Below are positions 25,817-36,792 of a stretch of DNA of 64,000 bases, in pieces. The number at the start of each line of letters is the position of its first letter. Position 1 is the stretch's first letter. Below the pieces are notes generated by a model. It was not told where the DNA came from. It was given only the letters and a program-made list of their open reading frames with translations, and did not search any database. Source of the DNA: Eutypa lata (taxonomy: Eukaryota; Ascomycota; Sordariomycetes; Xylariales; Diatrypaceae); the NCBI GenBank assembly GCA_022661535.1, contig JAKULF010000005.1, positions 4,898,001-4,962,000 on the forward strand, given 5' to 3'. The position numbers were made by a program, and so were the translations under genes.

Positions 25817-27175
25817 TAATTGTTTTGTTCTACGAATATGTAGGGGTAAACCTCTCTCTTCAACGCTAGCAATTCACCTTGACCAGTAACAACATCAACT
25901 ATGTAATCGTACATGCGGTGATTTGGGCCTTTTCTGAAAGGTGATTCAACACAGATTTTTGCTTTAAAGTACTTTTTGAGTCCACCCTAGGGGTCTCCCC
26001 CTTACAATGGATGAAGTGAATTATCACCCACTAACCTAGGGTCAGTGACTATCATAGTCAAACGTCGCTGCTAATATTTAATAGTGCAAGGGTTATACTG
26101 CACTGAGGATTTGAAGATATATGTATAGCTAAACTTGATTACCTAGGGAGGTAGCTGGGACTGATTTTAATAAGCTCGGCTTTCAGCCGAAATAATGGTG
26201 CGGAGCTTCCTGCGGCTTACTCCCGCATTTAGATCCACTATACAAAGCTTAAATCTACTTCATATCAAATCAGTTGTTTACGATGTTGCGATGTGCCCCG
26301 TCCTCGTTTGGGATATTGTATCACGTTCGGGTCGGATTGCCGCAGGGCAGAGTCATCATTTCTTACCAGGTGAAATAACTAGCTTCGGAGAGTCTTTTGA
26401 TTGCCTTCAGTACTCTCGGTACCATACCTGGATTGCACCCCCTTTCAATAGTGTCAAGGCCGCTTCGTTCGTAGCGGCAGCACGTTTTTATCCCCTCGTA
26501 GACTTACTACTCGTGAAATGTATCTCTCCCTCGCTAAAAAGATACTTTAGGTAAGAATATTCATCTAGTTTAGAAATCGAGGACGACCTTCGTCTATTAC
26601 AGATATGATCCGCGCCAACCCATTTCCATGGAAATCACAGAATGTGTTGCCTATTAACCATTGCCACATTGTTAAGGAGATAAAAAGCAACCCTCGAGTG
26701 TCTAAGGACTTACGGACATACATTAAGGCGTCGATGTATATAGGTAGCATTACCTAGCGGCAATCTTATATGGAGAGGAGGAACATCGAAGACCTAGAAA
26801 CGTACCTAACGCTGCTATGTATAGAGATCCGGCCGGGTCGGTGCTCTCTACTTAGTACATTAATATTTGCTTATACGAAGTACTCGGCGATCATTATGCT
26901 TCTTTGATAATTGTACTTATAGGGCAATACATCCTGATCCATAGATTCATATAGGGAAGAGATGTACCGTACGCACTAGTATAGTTGTATACCTTATCTA
27001 AGCTATAAGTAGCTAATAGACAACTTGGCGATTAGTTAGAATGAGCTGACGAAAGGGCTCATCCTAAGCAGCCGGGAGTGAGTAGGGTGGACGGCATTTC
27101 TTCCAGCCAACCTGCCAACTAACCTTTAAGTTAATCTCGCCTCTATCATTTACCGAATCCTAGCCTGTAGTAGTT
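25817..27175. other. intergenic region, no gene seen
   Basis: AT-rich DNA between the WGDF-motif gene and the broken dehydrogenase. An open frame of 119 codons at 26195-26554 has no recognisable motif, lacks a coding-like third-position pattern and is not called. Confidence 0.5.
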
Positions 27176-28133
27176 ATGGGTGCTCAATTCTCCCAATTCT
27201 TTCCACCAAAGCCTACATTTACAGAGGCGGATTTGGAATCTCAGGATGGGAAGGTATTCCTCATCACGGTTGGCTCTTCCGGCATAGGCTACGAGCTTGC
27301 CAAGATCCTCTACGGAAAGAACGCTCGGGTCTACATCGCCACCCGCTCGGAACGGGAAGCACTCCAGGCCATCGCGGATATCAAACGCACGGCGGTGTCT
27401 TCCAGCGGCAGTCTTGCGTTTCTGCAACTGGATCTTTCCGATTTGAGCGGCATCAAAGAATCCCGTAGACGAGTTCAAAGCCAAGGAATCGAAGCTGGAC
27501 GTGCTGTGGAATAACGCCGGTGTGTCCCAGCCGCCCCTGGTTAGCGTCTCCAAACAAGGCCATGAGCTGCAAAGCTTGCGACGAACTGCTTTGGACCGTT
27601 TCTGCTCACACAGCTCCTCCTCCCGTTGCTGGAAGCGGCCGCTGCCGAGAGGGATGGCTCCCCGGGTTAGTCAAATCGTCGAACTCTCAGCCCCTCCCCA
27701 AGGTCTCATCATGTCTGAGGTTCGCGCGCCACCGAAAGACAGAACACGGAATTATGTCAATTCCAAGACCGGAAACATGTTCCTCGGCTTAGAGTTTGCA
27801 AAACGCATCGGTACGCCTCAGTCTATCATCAGCGTGTCCCTAAACCCGGGTGCTGCTTCGACAAACCTGTTCCGGCATACGTCAGGGATGAATTATCTTG
27901 CCTATCCCCTACTTTATAAGGCTTCCTTGGCAGCGCATACAGAGCTCTATGCGGGCCTTTCGAAAGATATCACGCTAGAACGGAATGGTTGCTACATTGT
28001 GCCATTTGGGAGCATTTATAGCAATATGAGAACGGATTTACTTGAAGCGATGAAATCAGAAGTAGACAGGGGAAGCGGCAGAGCAGCAGAATTTTGGGAA
28101 TTTTGCGCAGAGATAACTCGAGATTATCACTAA
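27176..28133 (+). pseudogene. short-chain dehydrogenase/reductase, frameshifted
   Basis: The reading begins MGAQFSQFFPPKPTF and continues as a classical Rossmann SDR, but the frame breaks. An extra base in the CCC run at 27462-27464 shifts VDEFKAKESKLDVLWNNAGVSQ to another frame. A second indel near 27571-27576 shifts the stretch that would read LATNCFGPFLLTQLLL. A third lesion with apparent loss of codons lies around 27650-27675, after which the original family sequence (VELSAPPQG, then the YxxxK motif YVNSK) runs intact to the stop. The cofactor motif is also damaged: the expected TGGSSGIG reads TVGSSGIG, one Gly replaced. With three frame lesions and a missing cofactor glycine the gene is very likely dead, though base-calling errors could explain single indels. 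It lies tail-to-tail with qutH, 133 bp away, but nothing ties it to quinate metabolism. Confidence 0.85.
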
Positions 28134-28266
28134 TCATTTGTATTTCTTTTATGAAGTATATATTCCTCCCAGGGCTACAGTGGAAGGAAATCAGCAGGCC
28201 ATGGACGTAGCAGTAGGTAGGTACCAGCCTATATGATGAATTGAACTTGCTAGTAAAGGAGTCTTT

Positions 28267-29349
28267 TCAAAGCTTGAACGCTTCTACTTGAACTGTCGTA
28301 TTAGACTTTAGCGCGTCCTTGATAGCCTGGCAGACGAGCAGAGCAGCGAGTCCGGCCTGTGGTGTGCAGCTGGGCGTCTCCTCGCCGCGTATGACCTTGA
28401 CAAAATGATTCAGCTGTAGATCGAATGGAACTGCTCCTTCATTGGCGATGGGAATCTTGTCACGGGTAAGCTCTGTATGCCACGACTTTTGTGTCCCGTC
28501 TTTATAGGACCACAGCGTCATATCCGGAATGCTCAGCGACCCTTCGGTGCCAAAGATCCGGTAGAAGTCCTCCCCTGTCCGAGGGACCACGGGATTCTCG
28601 CCCGTCCCAGCCTCGAAGTTGTGCGGCGACGGGAGGCTATCCGACACGAGGAATGTCCCGACAGCGCCAGACTCGAATCGAAGCGTGAGAGCGGCGCCCT
28701 CTTCTGCCTCGAAGCCCCGCTGCGGTATCATCTTCTCCGCGTGGACGCTGGTAATCGGCCCAAAGAGGTGGTGGAGGAGATCTACCTCGTGAATCATATT
28801 GATGAGGACAACGCCTCCGGAATTGTCCCTCCTCCATTCTGCTGGAGGGTCGAAGTAGTCCAGTGGCTTGTAGAGGACCCAAAGACCGTTGACGGCCATG
28901 ACCCTGCCCAAGGATCCCGACATGACTACCTTCTTTGCCGTCACCATGAACGGGTTGAAGCGGCGATGGTGACCTACGAGGGCCTTGACTCCCGTCGCAC
29001 TGAGATGTTCGAGAAGTTCCTTGCCGCTCAGTATGTCGGTGCTGAAGGGCTTCTCGATCAGTATGTGGACACCAGCGGATGACAGTTCTTTGGCTATTGG
29101 GACGTGGGTGTGATTTGGTGTGCAGATGATAGCGGCGTCGGGTTTGTGAGGCGACTGTAGCAGCTGAGCGATCGAAATGTAGTGAGCCACATTTAACCCT
29201 GCGGCTAGGTCAGCTCCAGCAGGCATCGGGTCGACGATTGCAACGAGATCACTCTCGCTATTTTGCGTTACAGCTCTTGCATGCCGAGGTCCGATCACAC
29301 CGGCGCCGATAACTGCAAATCGCACTTTGGCAGGTGAATATGGATTCAT
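28267..29349 (-). CDS. qutH: Gfo/Idh/MocA-family oxidoreductase of the quinate cluster (QutH type)
   Basis: NAD(P)-dependent dehydrogenase family acting on cyclitols and sugars. 360 aa in one exon; I start at the ATG at 29349 (MNPYSPAKVRF) since the frame upstream has no ATG. An unused branch/acceptor-like stretch just before it suggests a 5' UTR intron. Rossmann motif VIGAGVIG (G15, G17, G20); the family Glu-Lys-Pro box IEKPFS with K100; substrate-side region GHHRRFNPF and NMIHEVDLLHHLFG. Length is normal. It borders the repressor gene on the same strand. Related proteins in Aspergillus quinate clusters are, as I recall, named QutH, and their exact substrate is unsettled; inositol- or shikimate-like cyclitols are possible. 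Confidence 0.8.
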   Translation of the reverse strand: MNPYSPAKVRFAVIGAGVIGPRHARAVTQNSESDLVAIVDPMPAGADLAAGLNVAHYISIAQLLQSPHKPDAAIICTPNHTHVPIAKELSSAGVHILIEKPFSTDILSGKELLEHLSATGVKALVGHHRRFNPFMVTAKKVVMSGSLGRVMAVNGLWVLYKPLDYFDPPAEWRRDNSGGVVLINMIHEVDLLHHLFGPITSVHAEKMIPQRGFEAEEGAALTLRFESGAVGTFLVSDSLPSPHNFEAGTGENPVVPRTGEDFYRIFGTEGSLSIPDMTLWSYKDGTQKSWHTELTRDKIPIANEGAVPFDLQLNHFVKVIRGEETPSCTPQAGLAALLVCQAIKDALKSNTTVQVEAFKL

Positions 29350-30163
29350 GGCAAGGTAGTGAGAGTACTGAGGAAGTCTGTTGTTAGTACAGGAAATCGA
29401 AAGATTGGTTTTCAGAAAAGAGCCAAATAGCAAGTATATCTAGATGATGCCCCTATCTTTCTTGTATGGGGTCTTTATGGGGAATGTACCCCTCTTCCGG
29501 CTGCGGTCACGCACTAGTCTTGTAATTATGTAGGCCGCAGTAACAATAGTTGGAGAATGAGTTCTGGCCGCGGAAAATGTATTCTACCGGGGATATCATT
29601 TCCTATCAGCGGCTATTATGGCAATAGGTACCTGCTAGCTAGAGCATGTATTTAGGGGCGGAATGATATCCTGTCTGGAAATGAGTTTTTAAATCATGGC
29701 TATGTTCAGAACACCATAAGGACTTGCTTTCTCTAATCGATGGTGGCAAAAGGATGGCCGGTGCATCGTTAATTCGACAACCAAGAACCACGAGTAATAC
29801 TACAATTGTAGAACTAGATAAGACATCACCGTTCAATAATAGTTTGCTCATCCCTGGAAACGGTTGGAACCATTCGTGGCGACCAAACCATCACTTTTAT
29901 ACAGATTGGTTCCCACAGATTCACAGAAGTCAACATTAGATTGTTGCGATCTCCTAAGGTTCAGCTGTATGTAGATTCCTAGAATCATCACCAGCTTCCA
30001 TTGCATCCAATCCCCAGCTTAGTATTTGGAGCCATACCCAAGTGTTTATAATCTACGTGATGTAACGCCTCTCCCGCCCAGTCCGTAACAATGACATACT
30101 CTACAAGTACGAAACGGCGACCACCTCTTCAAGAGCGCCCCAATACTAAGTTAGCCTTGACCA
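29350..30163. other. intergenic region between qutR and qutH
   Basis: About 0.8 kb that must hold the qutH promoter and the qutR 3' end. No open frame with family motifs. No match to the qa-activator 16-mer consensus was seen. Confidence 0.5.
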
Positions 30164-32861
30164 TCAAGGCTCCTGCTCGACAATATCCCTCAGCCGCGGC
30201 TTCAGCTGCTCTAGGTTCGACCTGCCCTCCTCGTCGGCCGGGTAGACCCTGAAGACCTCGCGCCGCATCAACCGCCGCGGCGCCTTGCGGCCCGTGAACA
30301 GCTCGAACTGCGCGAACCCCTGCTCGGGCAGCACGTCCAGGCCGTCCATGGTGACCCAGCCTCGGTGGGCCTCGCGTCGGACCTGCTCCAAGAGCGGCGT
30401 GTCTAGGGTCTTGTACGCGAGCTCGACCATCACCCCGCCCGTCGGGCTCCACAGCCAGGCCGGGGGAAGCGTGAGGTTGGGCGGCGGCACGCCGCCGATG
30501 CTGTGCGTCGGGATGCACGAGACGATGATGGTGGGGAGGCGGAAGGACTCCGCCGTGGGCCAGGGGTCGTCTTTCGACGCAAGGATGTGGAAGCGTGCCG
30601 ATACGGTGCCATCGTTACTGCTACCGTCGCCCGTCTTGCTCTTGCTCTTGCTTTTGTTCTTGCTAAGCAGCAATGGAAGGTCTTTGTTGGACACGACGTC
30701 GGAGAAGTGGGCGGCGAGCTTTCGCGCGTTGGCCGGCGTGCGGTTGAGCACGACGAAGTTCTGCACGCCGAGCTGCAGCATCGCGTAGACAGCAGCGCGG
30801 GCCATGCCTCCGGCGCCGATGATGAGGCCGCAGGTGCTCGAAGGCCGTACCGCGTTCGCCGGCGACAGGCCCCGCCGGATGCAGGCACGTATGCCGATCC
30901 AGTCCGTGTTCTCGCCGTACAGGGCTTGCACGGGGCCCGCGGTCCGCATGCCGATGAACTGCATCGCGTCCTCGGGTACGACGCTGCCGCTTTCGTCGAG
31001 CTGCTGCTGCCGGATCGGGATCAGGGTGTTGGCGGCCCCGATCGCCCGGGCGTGCACGCTCAGCGCTTGCGTCAGAGAGATGATTTCTACTTTGAAGGGC
31101 AGACCGACGGACGCCCCGGCAAAATCGGGACTTTCGATGAGGGGCTTTAGGTCGCTTAGCGAGTTTGCGGATATGGGCTGGTAGTCATACGGGATACCGC
31201 ATGCGCGCAGAGCCGCGTTGTGCATGATCGGCGACATGCTGTAGTCGACGTTGGCACCGAAGACATACAACTTCATCGCATCGAAGAGGAAGCTCGCAAA
31301 GAGGGACTTTGTTGCCTGGAGCGCTGTGATGCAGGGCTTGTCAGGGTAGTCGGGAAGACCAAAGCTATTGCCTGGTGCAACTCTTGTTAAAATCGGGTTA
31401 AAACAGGATGAGTGACGTCCTAGAGGCCCCGAATTATAGGCTATCAGTGGTATAGACGGACCATTTAAATCTCGGATAGCTAGCCTAAAGCGCTGGACTT
31501 CGAAATTGTCATCATAGTTTCTCGCAATACGAACGAACCTCACTAGGTCGAACTTGTACATTTGAGCTCTGCGGTAGCTGTGGATCCAAGCCGAGTCACT
31601 CCAAGAAGGAGAATCAGGGATTGTCCAGATGCTGTTCGCGATGATTCGCGATCTCTTCCGGGAAGCTAAGATGGGGGCCAGAGAGCTGTCATCTAGATCT
31701 AGGTCGAGCGTGACATATTCTGGACAAAGACGCAAGCCGTGCTCGACCAGTTGCTTGTAATAGTGCCGAGCGGCAGGGTTATTAGAGAGCCGCTGAGAGA
31801 AAGTGACGTGGTATATGATTGGCACTACCGTTGATCTTCTGATGATTCCAACAGCACGAGATATCTTGGTTGCGCGCTCTGTATCGAGCTGCACGCCATG
31901 TGCTAGCTGATCAGCGCTCAGGGATAGTAAGTCATCGGTGACTATCTCCACGGCGTCTGCTCCGGTCTCTAGCTCCTCTATGTCAAGCTCCGGGTCATCA
32001 AAGGCGGATATGTTCACGCACACAGCGTATGTAAACTTCCGCTTCTCGGTGGGAATGGAGGCGAGGGGAAACGCGGAATCTATGAAAGGAATTCTATGGG
32101 GCATAATCAAGGACAGAAATTTCAAGAAGTGCCTCTCGGCCCGCTTCAGCGTCAGGTAAGGGGCAGGCGATCTCTGCCTATTGAAGGCGGCGTGGGTACA
32201 TGATGCTGCTGCTGAGGGATCTTCAGAGAGGTTGAAGAACTCATAGTTGGTACACGATCTGAAGACGGCACAGCTGACGTTGAGCAGATGGAGTGCCTTA
32301 GCTTCGTCATCGATCTTCAGGTGGTCTCGGATGGCTTTTGCGTCTCTGATGATATGAATGACAGGGTTTGTATTCGAAAACTTGCGAAGCAGGGCCTGGA
32401 AGGCACACTCCATCCACGAACAGACGATAACGGCATCCTTGGCATGGTCTGTCAGGATGTCATCTAGGATATCGATCTGTCGACGGCGACATTCTGCTAA
32501 GCCATACACTTTCTTATAAGCCGAACTCGAGAAACCAGTGGCCTGTTGAAATGTCTTTTCTGAGTCTATCATCCTCCTATTCATAGCCGTCGAAGCAATT
32601 ATGGCCAATGTAGATTTTCCAGTGCCTCGAATCCCGGCTAAGAGGATGGATGCATCGCTCGAGAAGGGCGCATGACTATTTGCGCCTGGTACATTAGGCT
32701 TCACACCTTTCACTCTCTTGCCTACATCGAATTAGATGATATGTCTCGTATCGGTTTATACATATGAACAAACCATTGTCATTGATCCATTCTTGACACA
32801 GGGAAGTGTCTTTTCTGTCTTGATCTACATCTTCACAACGGGATGCGCTTTTGGGTATCAT
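30164..32861 (-). CDS. qutR: quinate pathway repressor protein, AROM C-terminal homologue
   Basis: Represses the cluster when quinate is absent; known family members (QUTR, QA-1S) derive from the last three domains of the pentafunctional AROM protein. Model: exon 32861-32774, 52-nt intron (GTTTGT..CTAAT..TAG), exon 32721-30164; 881 aa. The small first exon rests on frame and splice sites only. Domains: shikimate-kinase-like (P-loop AGIRGTGKST, residues 59-68), type I dehydroquinase-like (about 255-490), shikimate-dehydrogenase-like (about 513-860, VDYSMSPIMHN, GLIIGAGGMARAAV). The dehydroquinase-like domain cannot be active: the Schiff-base lysine position reads LVRFVRIA (Arg, near 422) and the catalytic histidine segment reads IIANSIWT. 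This agrees with a sensor role. It is divergent from qutA. The last third is markedly more GC-rich than the rest. Confidence 0.93.
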
Positions 32862-33291
32862 TTCCAAGGAGGTGACTCCTGTTTCATGGTTGGGGAGATG
32901 AACCAAATGAACGTAAACGTGAAATCTAGGAGATTAAGAGGAATATGGGAAAAGAGAAGACCTATTGCAAATATTGGAGTACAGCGTCGATTTCTATCTA
33001 CCTACTGCGGGCAGTGCGGGGTCCTTGAGCCTTCCCCATTTACCAGACTAGACTATAAACCATTAGAATTAGCCTAACTTAAGACAGTATATCAGGGGTA
33101 GGTTTCCCACTATGAACCCCGCAAATTCGTCACCCGTACGGACTGACAGAGTGTTTAGTGGGCGTGGATAGATCTAAAATCTGGAGGCAAGCAATTGGGG
33201 TTTGGAGGGGTGGCAGGTCTTCTCCCCCTAAGAAGTTATATCATCTTCTATTCCGAATATCGGGTAGACCTGACTTGTTGTCTAAGCAAGC
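32862..33291. promoter_or_regulatory. divergent qutR/qutA promoter
   Basis: 430 bp between the start codons of repressor and activator. The head-to-head pairing mirrors qa-1S/qa-1F of Neurospora. No full match to the qa-activator consensus GGRTAARYRYTTATCC was found in it. Confidence 0.6.
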
Positions 33292-35568
33292 ATGTCTCTG
33301 CACTCGACGCGGAAGACAGCGCCAACAAATCCCAATCATGATGTTGATACAATAATATTAGACGCCGCATCGCCTGATTCGCCTTCTGGACGAAACAAGC
33401 TGAAGCGCACCCGCATCTCGCGGGCATGCGACCAGTGTCGGGTCGAGAAGGAGAAGTGCGAAGGGGAGCGGCCCTGCTGCCAGACCTGCGTCGCCGCCGG
33501 ACGTAGGTGTACCTACGCCCGGGAGCAGAAGAAGAGGGGACCGCGGACCGGCTCCGTGAGAGCGGTTGAGCGCACGCTGGCATGGATATTCGACGCGGTA
33601 CCGGGGGCTGAGGAGAGAACGGCGGCCATGCTCGCTAGTGGCGAGCAGGCGCGACGTCTGCTGCTGGATAAGACCTCGGAGGACCACGAGAGGCTGCACC
33701 AGAAGTGGGTCAACTGTCGCGTGAATAGGAGGATACAGCTCCTCCTCAGCGGCATTGACATTACTTCTGCTAGTGATAAGGAAGGAGGAAGCTTGGAGGA
33801 GTATGATAGTGTAGTACAAGATGCGGTGCCAGCGGATTCTCAAGAGACTCGTGTTGAGCCTTACTCCAAGCCGCTACCTCCTCAGAAGCAACGGCCGCCT
33901 AAAGACCAGCAACCACCTCAAGATCTATGGACACCTCAAATTTCTCCCTTCGAAAGTACAGAGACTCAGCCAGGGTCCACGGCACCGCCACGTATACATT
34001 GTTCCGGCACCAGGGGTGACATACTATGTCTCCAGCCTCGCACCACTACTCTACCTGCTAACTACGACCGACTCCTTCAGATATATCATTCCTATACCTA
34101 TTGTTGGTTCCCACTTGCCGACTATTCTCGTTTCTATAATACGGTAGCACAGTATCCCCGGGATGGCGGCCTTGTGATAGACCCTTTGAATCCTCTCAGC
34201 GCCGACCATGCCGAACTATGGGGCGCTCTCGCACTTGCAGCATTTCAGGAGGCCTCTGCAGCTCGTACATATGGCAATCGTCACAACATAGTATCATCAC
34301 CACCTACTAGCCCACAAGAAATCTATGCGACGGCGCGTAGCCTTATTCCGAACGAAGACGGTGCTTGCGGCCTCGGCCACATCCACGCGCTCCTCCTTCT
34401 TGCGATGATCAATATTGGGCAGAGCAATAATCATCGCTCTTACATGCTTGTTGGTATGGCGATTCGGCTCGCCTTGACACTAAATCTTCACGAATCCGCG
34501 GCGGATGACCAGCAGTTCTTTCGTAAACAGTATGCTATCGCAGGTTGTTTCATATTAGAAACCTTAGTATGTGCTATTCTAGGCCGAATCAGGCACCTGA
34601 AGAGTAGCCACCTGCGCTCACAACTCCCGTTCCAAGCCGACCTGCCCGATGAGTACCAAGATTGGACGCCCTGTCCAGCTATGGATACTAGGGGGAATAC
34701 CGGCTGCGCAACCTATTCGCCGGCTCAGTCCTATAGTGCATTTGCGCAGCTTTACCGATTCTTCCGACTCCTAGATGATGTCATAGAGCAACCGGTGCAA
34801 GACCCAAACCAAGCGCTTATGGCCCTTGCTGAGTCGGTTGACTACGGCTACTCATCATGTAACTCCATTGTTCCCGCGAGTTCAGCGATGCTCGCCGTCC
34901 CGTCAACGTTCCTTGTCCACGCTACCTTCCTGACTGTGGCCATCTGTATGAAGACCAGCCGGACTACGTCGCAATTATTTCTGTTGCTTGAACTTCTAGA
35001 AACACACATTTCCACCTTCGGGTCGGCGAGTTCTTCTCCTCTCTTGGTGGGATACATGAACCTTGGAGGCAGCCTACACCTCTTCGAATCCATAGGTAAC
35101 GCACTTACCACGCGTTGGGATTCAGTTGCGGCTATGTTCAGAGCTGTGTGGACAGGCGAGAAATCGCTCTACGATAATCCTTCACAAGGACCTGCTGTCA
35201 CGTGGAGCCAGCAATCTCAAGGCGATACTCATATGAAATCTTTACCCCATATATCAGAAGTTGCTGTCGGTGCTGAGACTAACCCCGTTCACCACACCCT
35301 TAACTCCTTCCGGAGACCTAGCATGGGTAGACGTTCTACTCCCGATCCCGCCCTCCAAACAGTAGAATTCAACAACCAGTCTGACAACACGGGGGGGATG
35401 CATACTGCCAGTACAGGACCCGAATTTGATGCGGCGTTGGCGGAAATCGCGGAAATCGATCCATTTGATAGCATGGATGCGCAGAACGAATTCCTGGCCA
35501 ACCTCGGCTTTGGCCCGGGAGTTAACCTGAACGAGCTCCTAGGGGCTGATGTAGACTTCGCGTTATGA
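33292..35568 (+). CDS. qutA: quinate pathway Zn2Cys6 transcriptional activator
   Basis: Nuclear activator of the quinate genes, opposed by QutR. Single exon, 758 aa. The zinc cluster is C46-X2-C49-X6-C56-X6-C63-X2-C66-X6-C73, preceded by the basic KLKRTRISRA. It is followed by KKRGPRTGSVRAVERTLAWIF, the linker pattern I recognise from QutA/QA-1F. A fungal-specific middle homology region follows (about 250-600), with LPANYDRLLQIYHSYTYCWF, SADHAELWGALALAAF and SYMLVGMAIRLALTLNLHE. The acidic C-terminus (EIAEIDPFDSMDAQNEF) is a plausible activation and QutR-contact region. Published models place its ancestry in the N-terminal AROM domains; I cannot test that here. Confidence 0.92.
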   Translation: MSLHSTRKTAPTNPNHDVDTIILDAASPDSPSGRNKLKRTRISRACDQCRVEKEKCEGERPCCQTCVAAGRRCTYAREQKKRGPRTGSVRAVERTLAWIFDAVPGAEERTAAMLASGEQARRLLLDKTSEDHERLHQKWVNCRVNRRIQLLLSGIDITSASDKEGGSLEEYDSVVQDAVPADSQETRVEPYSKPLPPQKQRPPKDQQPPQDLWTPQISPFESTETQPGSTAPPRIHCSGTRGDILCLQPRTTTLPANYDRLLQIYHSYTYCWFPLADYSRFYNTVAQYPRDGGLVIDPLNPLSADHAELWGALALAAFQEASAARTYGNRHNIVSSPPTSPQEIYATARSLIPNEDGACGLGHIHALLLLAMINIGQSNNHRSYMLVGMAIRLALTLNLHESAADDQQFFRKQYAIAGCFILETLVCAILGRIRHLKSSHLRSQLPFQADLPDEYQDWTPCPAMDTRGNTGCATYSPAQSYSAFAQLYRFFRLLDDVIEQPVQDPNQALMALAESVDYGYSSCNSIVPASSAMLAVPSTFLVHATFLTVAICMKTSRTTSQLFLLLELLETHISTFGSASSSPLLVGYMNLGGSLHLFESIGNALTTRWDSVAAMFRAVWTGEKSLYDNPSQGPAVTWSQQSQGDTHMKSLPHISEVAVGAETNPVHHTLNSFRRPSMGRRSTPDPALQTVEFNNQSDNTGGMHTASTGPEFDAALAEIAEIDPFDSMDAQNEFLANLGFGPGVNLNELLGADVDFAL

Positions 35569-36792
35569 TACCTAGTTAACTAGCCTCTGGGTGGACAAAC
35601 GCGATAGATAAAATTAGCTAGAAGGGTGCATGACAGGATAAAGGAGTGGGAACAGCCCCGAATGGAACTGCTCCTAACTTAGGATGAATTGTAGTATGCA
35701 AATAATGTCTCCGAGCCAAGGATATCTCAAGTCCGTCTGTCTGGTCTGCTTGGAACCTTGATTCATCCCTGCAATGAGTAGCATCGTCTTGAGAATAGTT
35801 CATAGAAAATTGACCATCTGGCTGTCGGCAGTCTAGTTGCCGTTATTGTTTTTCCACCAGACTAGGGAGGCCCCCCTGACCCCCATCAGTGACCGAGATC
35901 TACCCGAGATCTCAGCATCCATGTGTTAAACCCCTGCGGATAAACTATTTTATGCTTGGCTTGGGCGTAGATTTGTGCGGGGAATAAATGGGGTACGCGG
36001 GGATAGCACGCTTATTGGCCTCTACACTGAGGGGTAAGCAAGTACGTATTATACTACCGCTTATTGGAGAAGCCCAGTAGCCTATCATATGAGGAGCTAC
36101 TATCGGGCTTCCCCCCTATTTTGACCCTCTCACTCAGCCCAACATTAGGAAATAGGTCCTGCACCCAAACCGCGTTTCCACGTAATTCTGCAAATCATCA
36201 TTAAGTTGGTAGGTAGTAATAAGATGACGTCTATTTGTAACCCACTTATCATTGTGGAACACGACAAGCTTTAGTTAGGTGCAGGCTTTACCCCAAAGCC
36301 TACCCCAGAAATCTCCACAAACCCCTGACAGGGGAGTCTCTCCAGTCAAACATTGAGCAAAATAATCAACTGCTGGGTTTCTCTAGGTTGTGTCAATTGA
36401 GGCTGGGGGGTGCGATGAGTGTACGTAGTTGACTAGCCATTCCTAAAAAGGTCATGTAAGAGCGTTGATGCACTCCGTTAAGCAAAGGATTATATCGACT
36501 TGAGGGCCCCAAGTTCATATATTGGTCCCCATGCTGTCAAACCCCAATAGTTGTCATCTTGAGGTTGTGTAATATATCCCTCCCCGCCTCCCGAATTGAG
36601 TCTCCTCACTTCCATGAATCCCGTACCAAGCCTAGCACCAATCCATTATTAAGACATTGGCTCTAAGCAGAGGCTAGTCTTGAATAACAACAAAAAGGTT
36701 CGGGTCATCTCTCTAAATTCTGAGCACCAACAGAACACACCCTTCTCAGCAATACCGTTCTTCTTCATGCTGCCATCCTCACCACCACCACC
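35569..36792. other. qutA-qutD intergenic region with the qutD promoter
   Basis: 1.2 kb without a coding frame. It holds the promoter of the permease. Weak half-sites of the qa-activator type are present: GGATAA at 35938-35943 followed by TTATGC, and GGATAG-N5-TTATTG near 36000. The last 70 bp before the ATG are pyrimidine/CACC-rich. Confidence 0.45.

Noticed and set aside
26195..26554. 119-codon open frame on the plus strand
   Set aside because: No motif, no coding-like codon pattern, and it is surrounded by AT-rich intergenic DNA.
30129..31184. Several long frames on both strands over the 3' part of qutR
   Set aside because: They are shadows created by high GC3 in the qutR coding strand.
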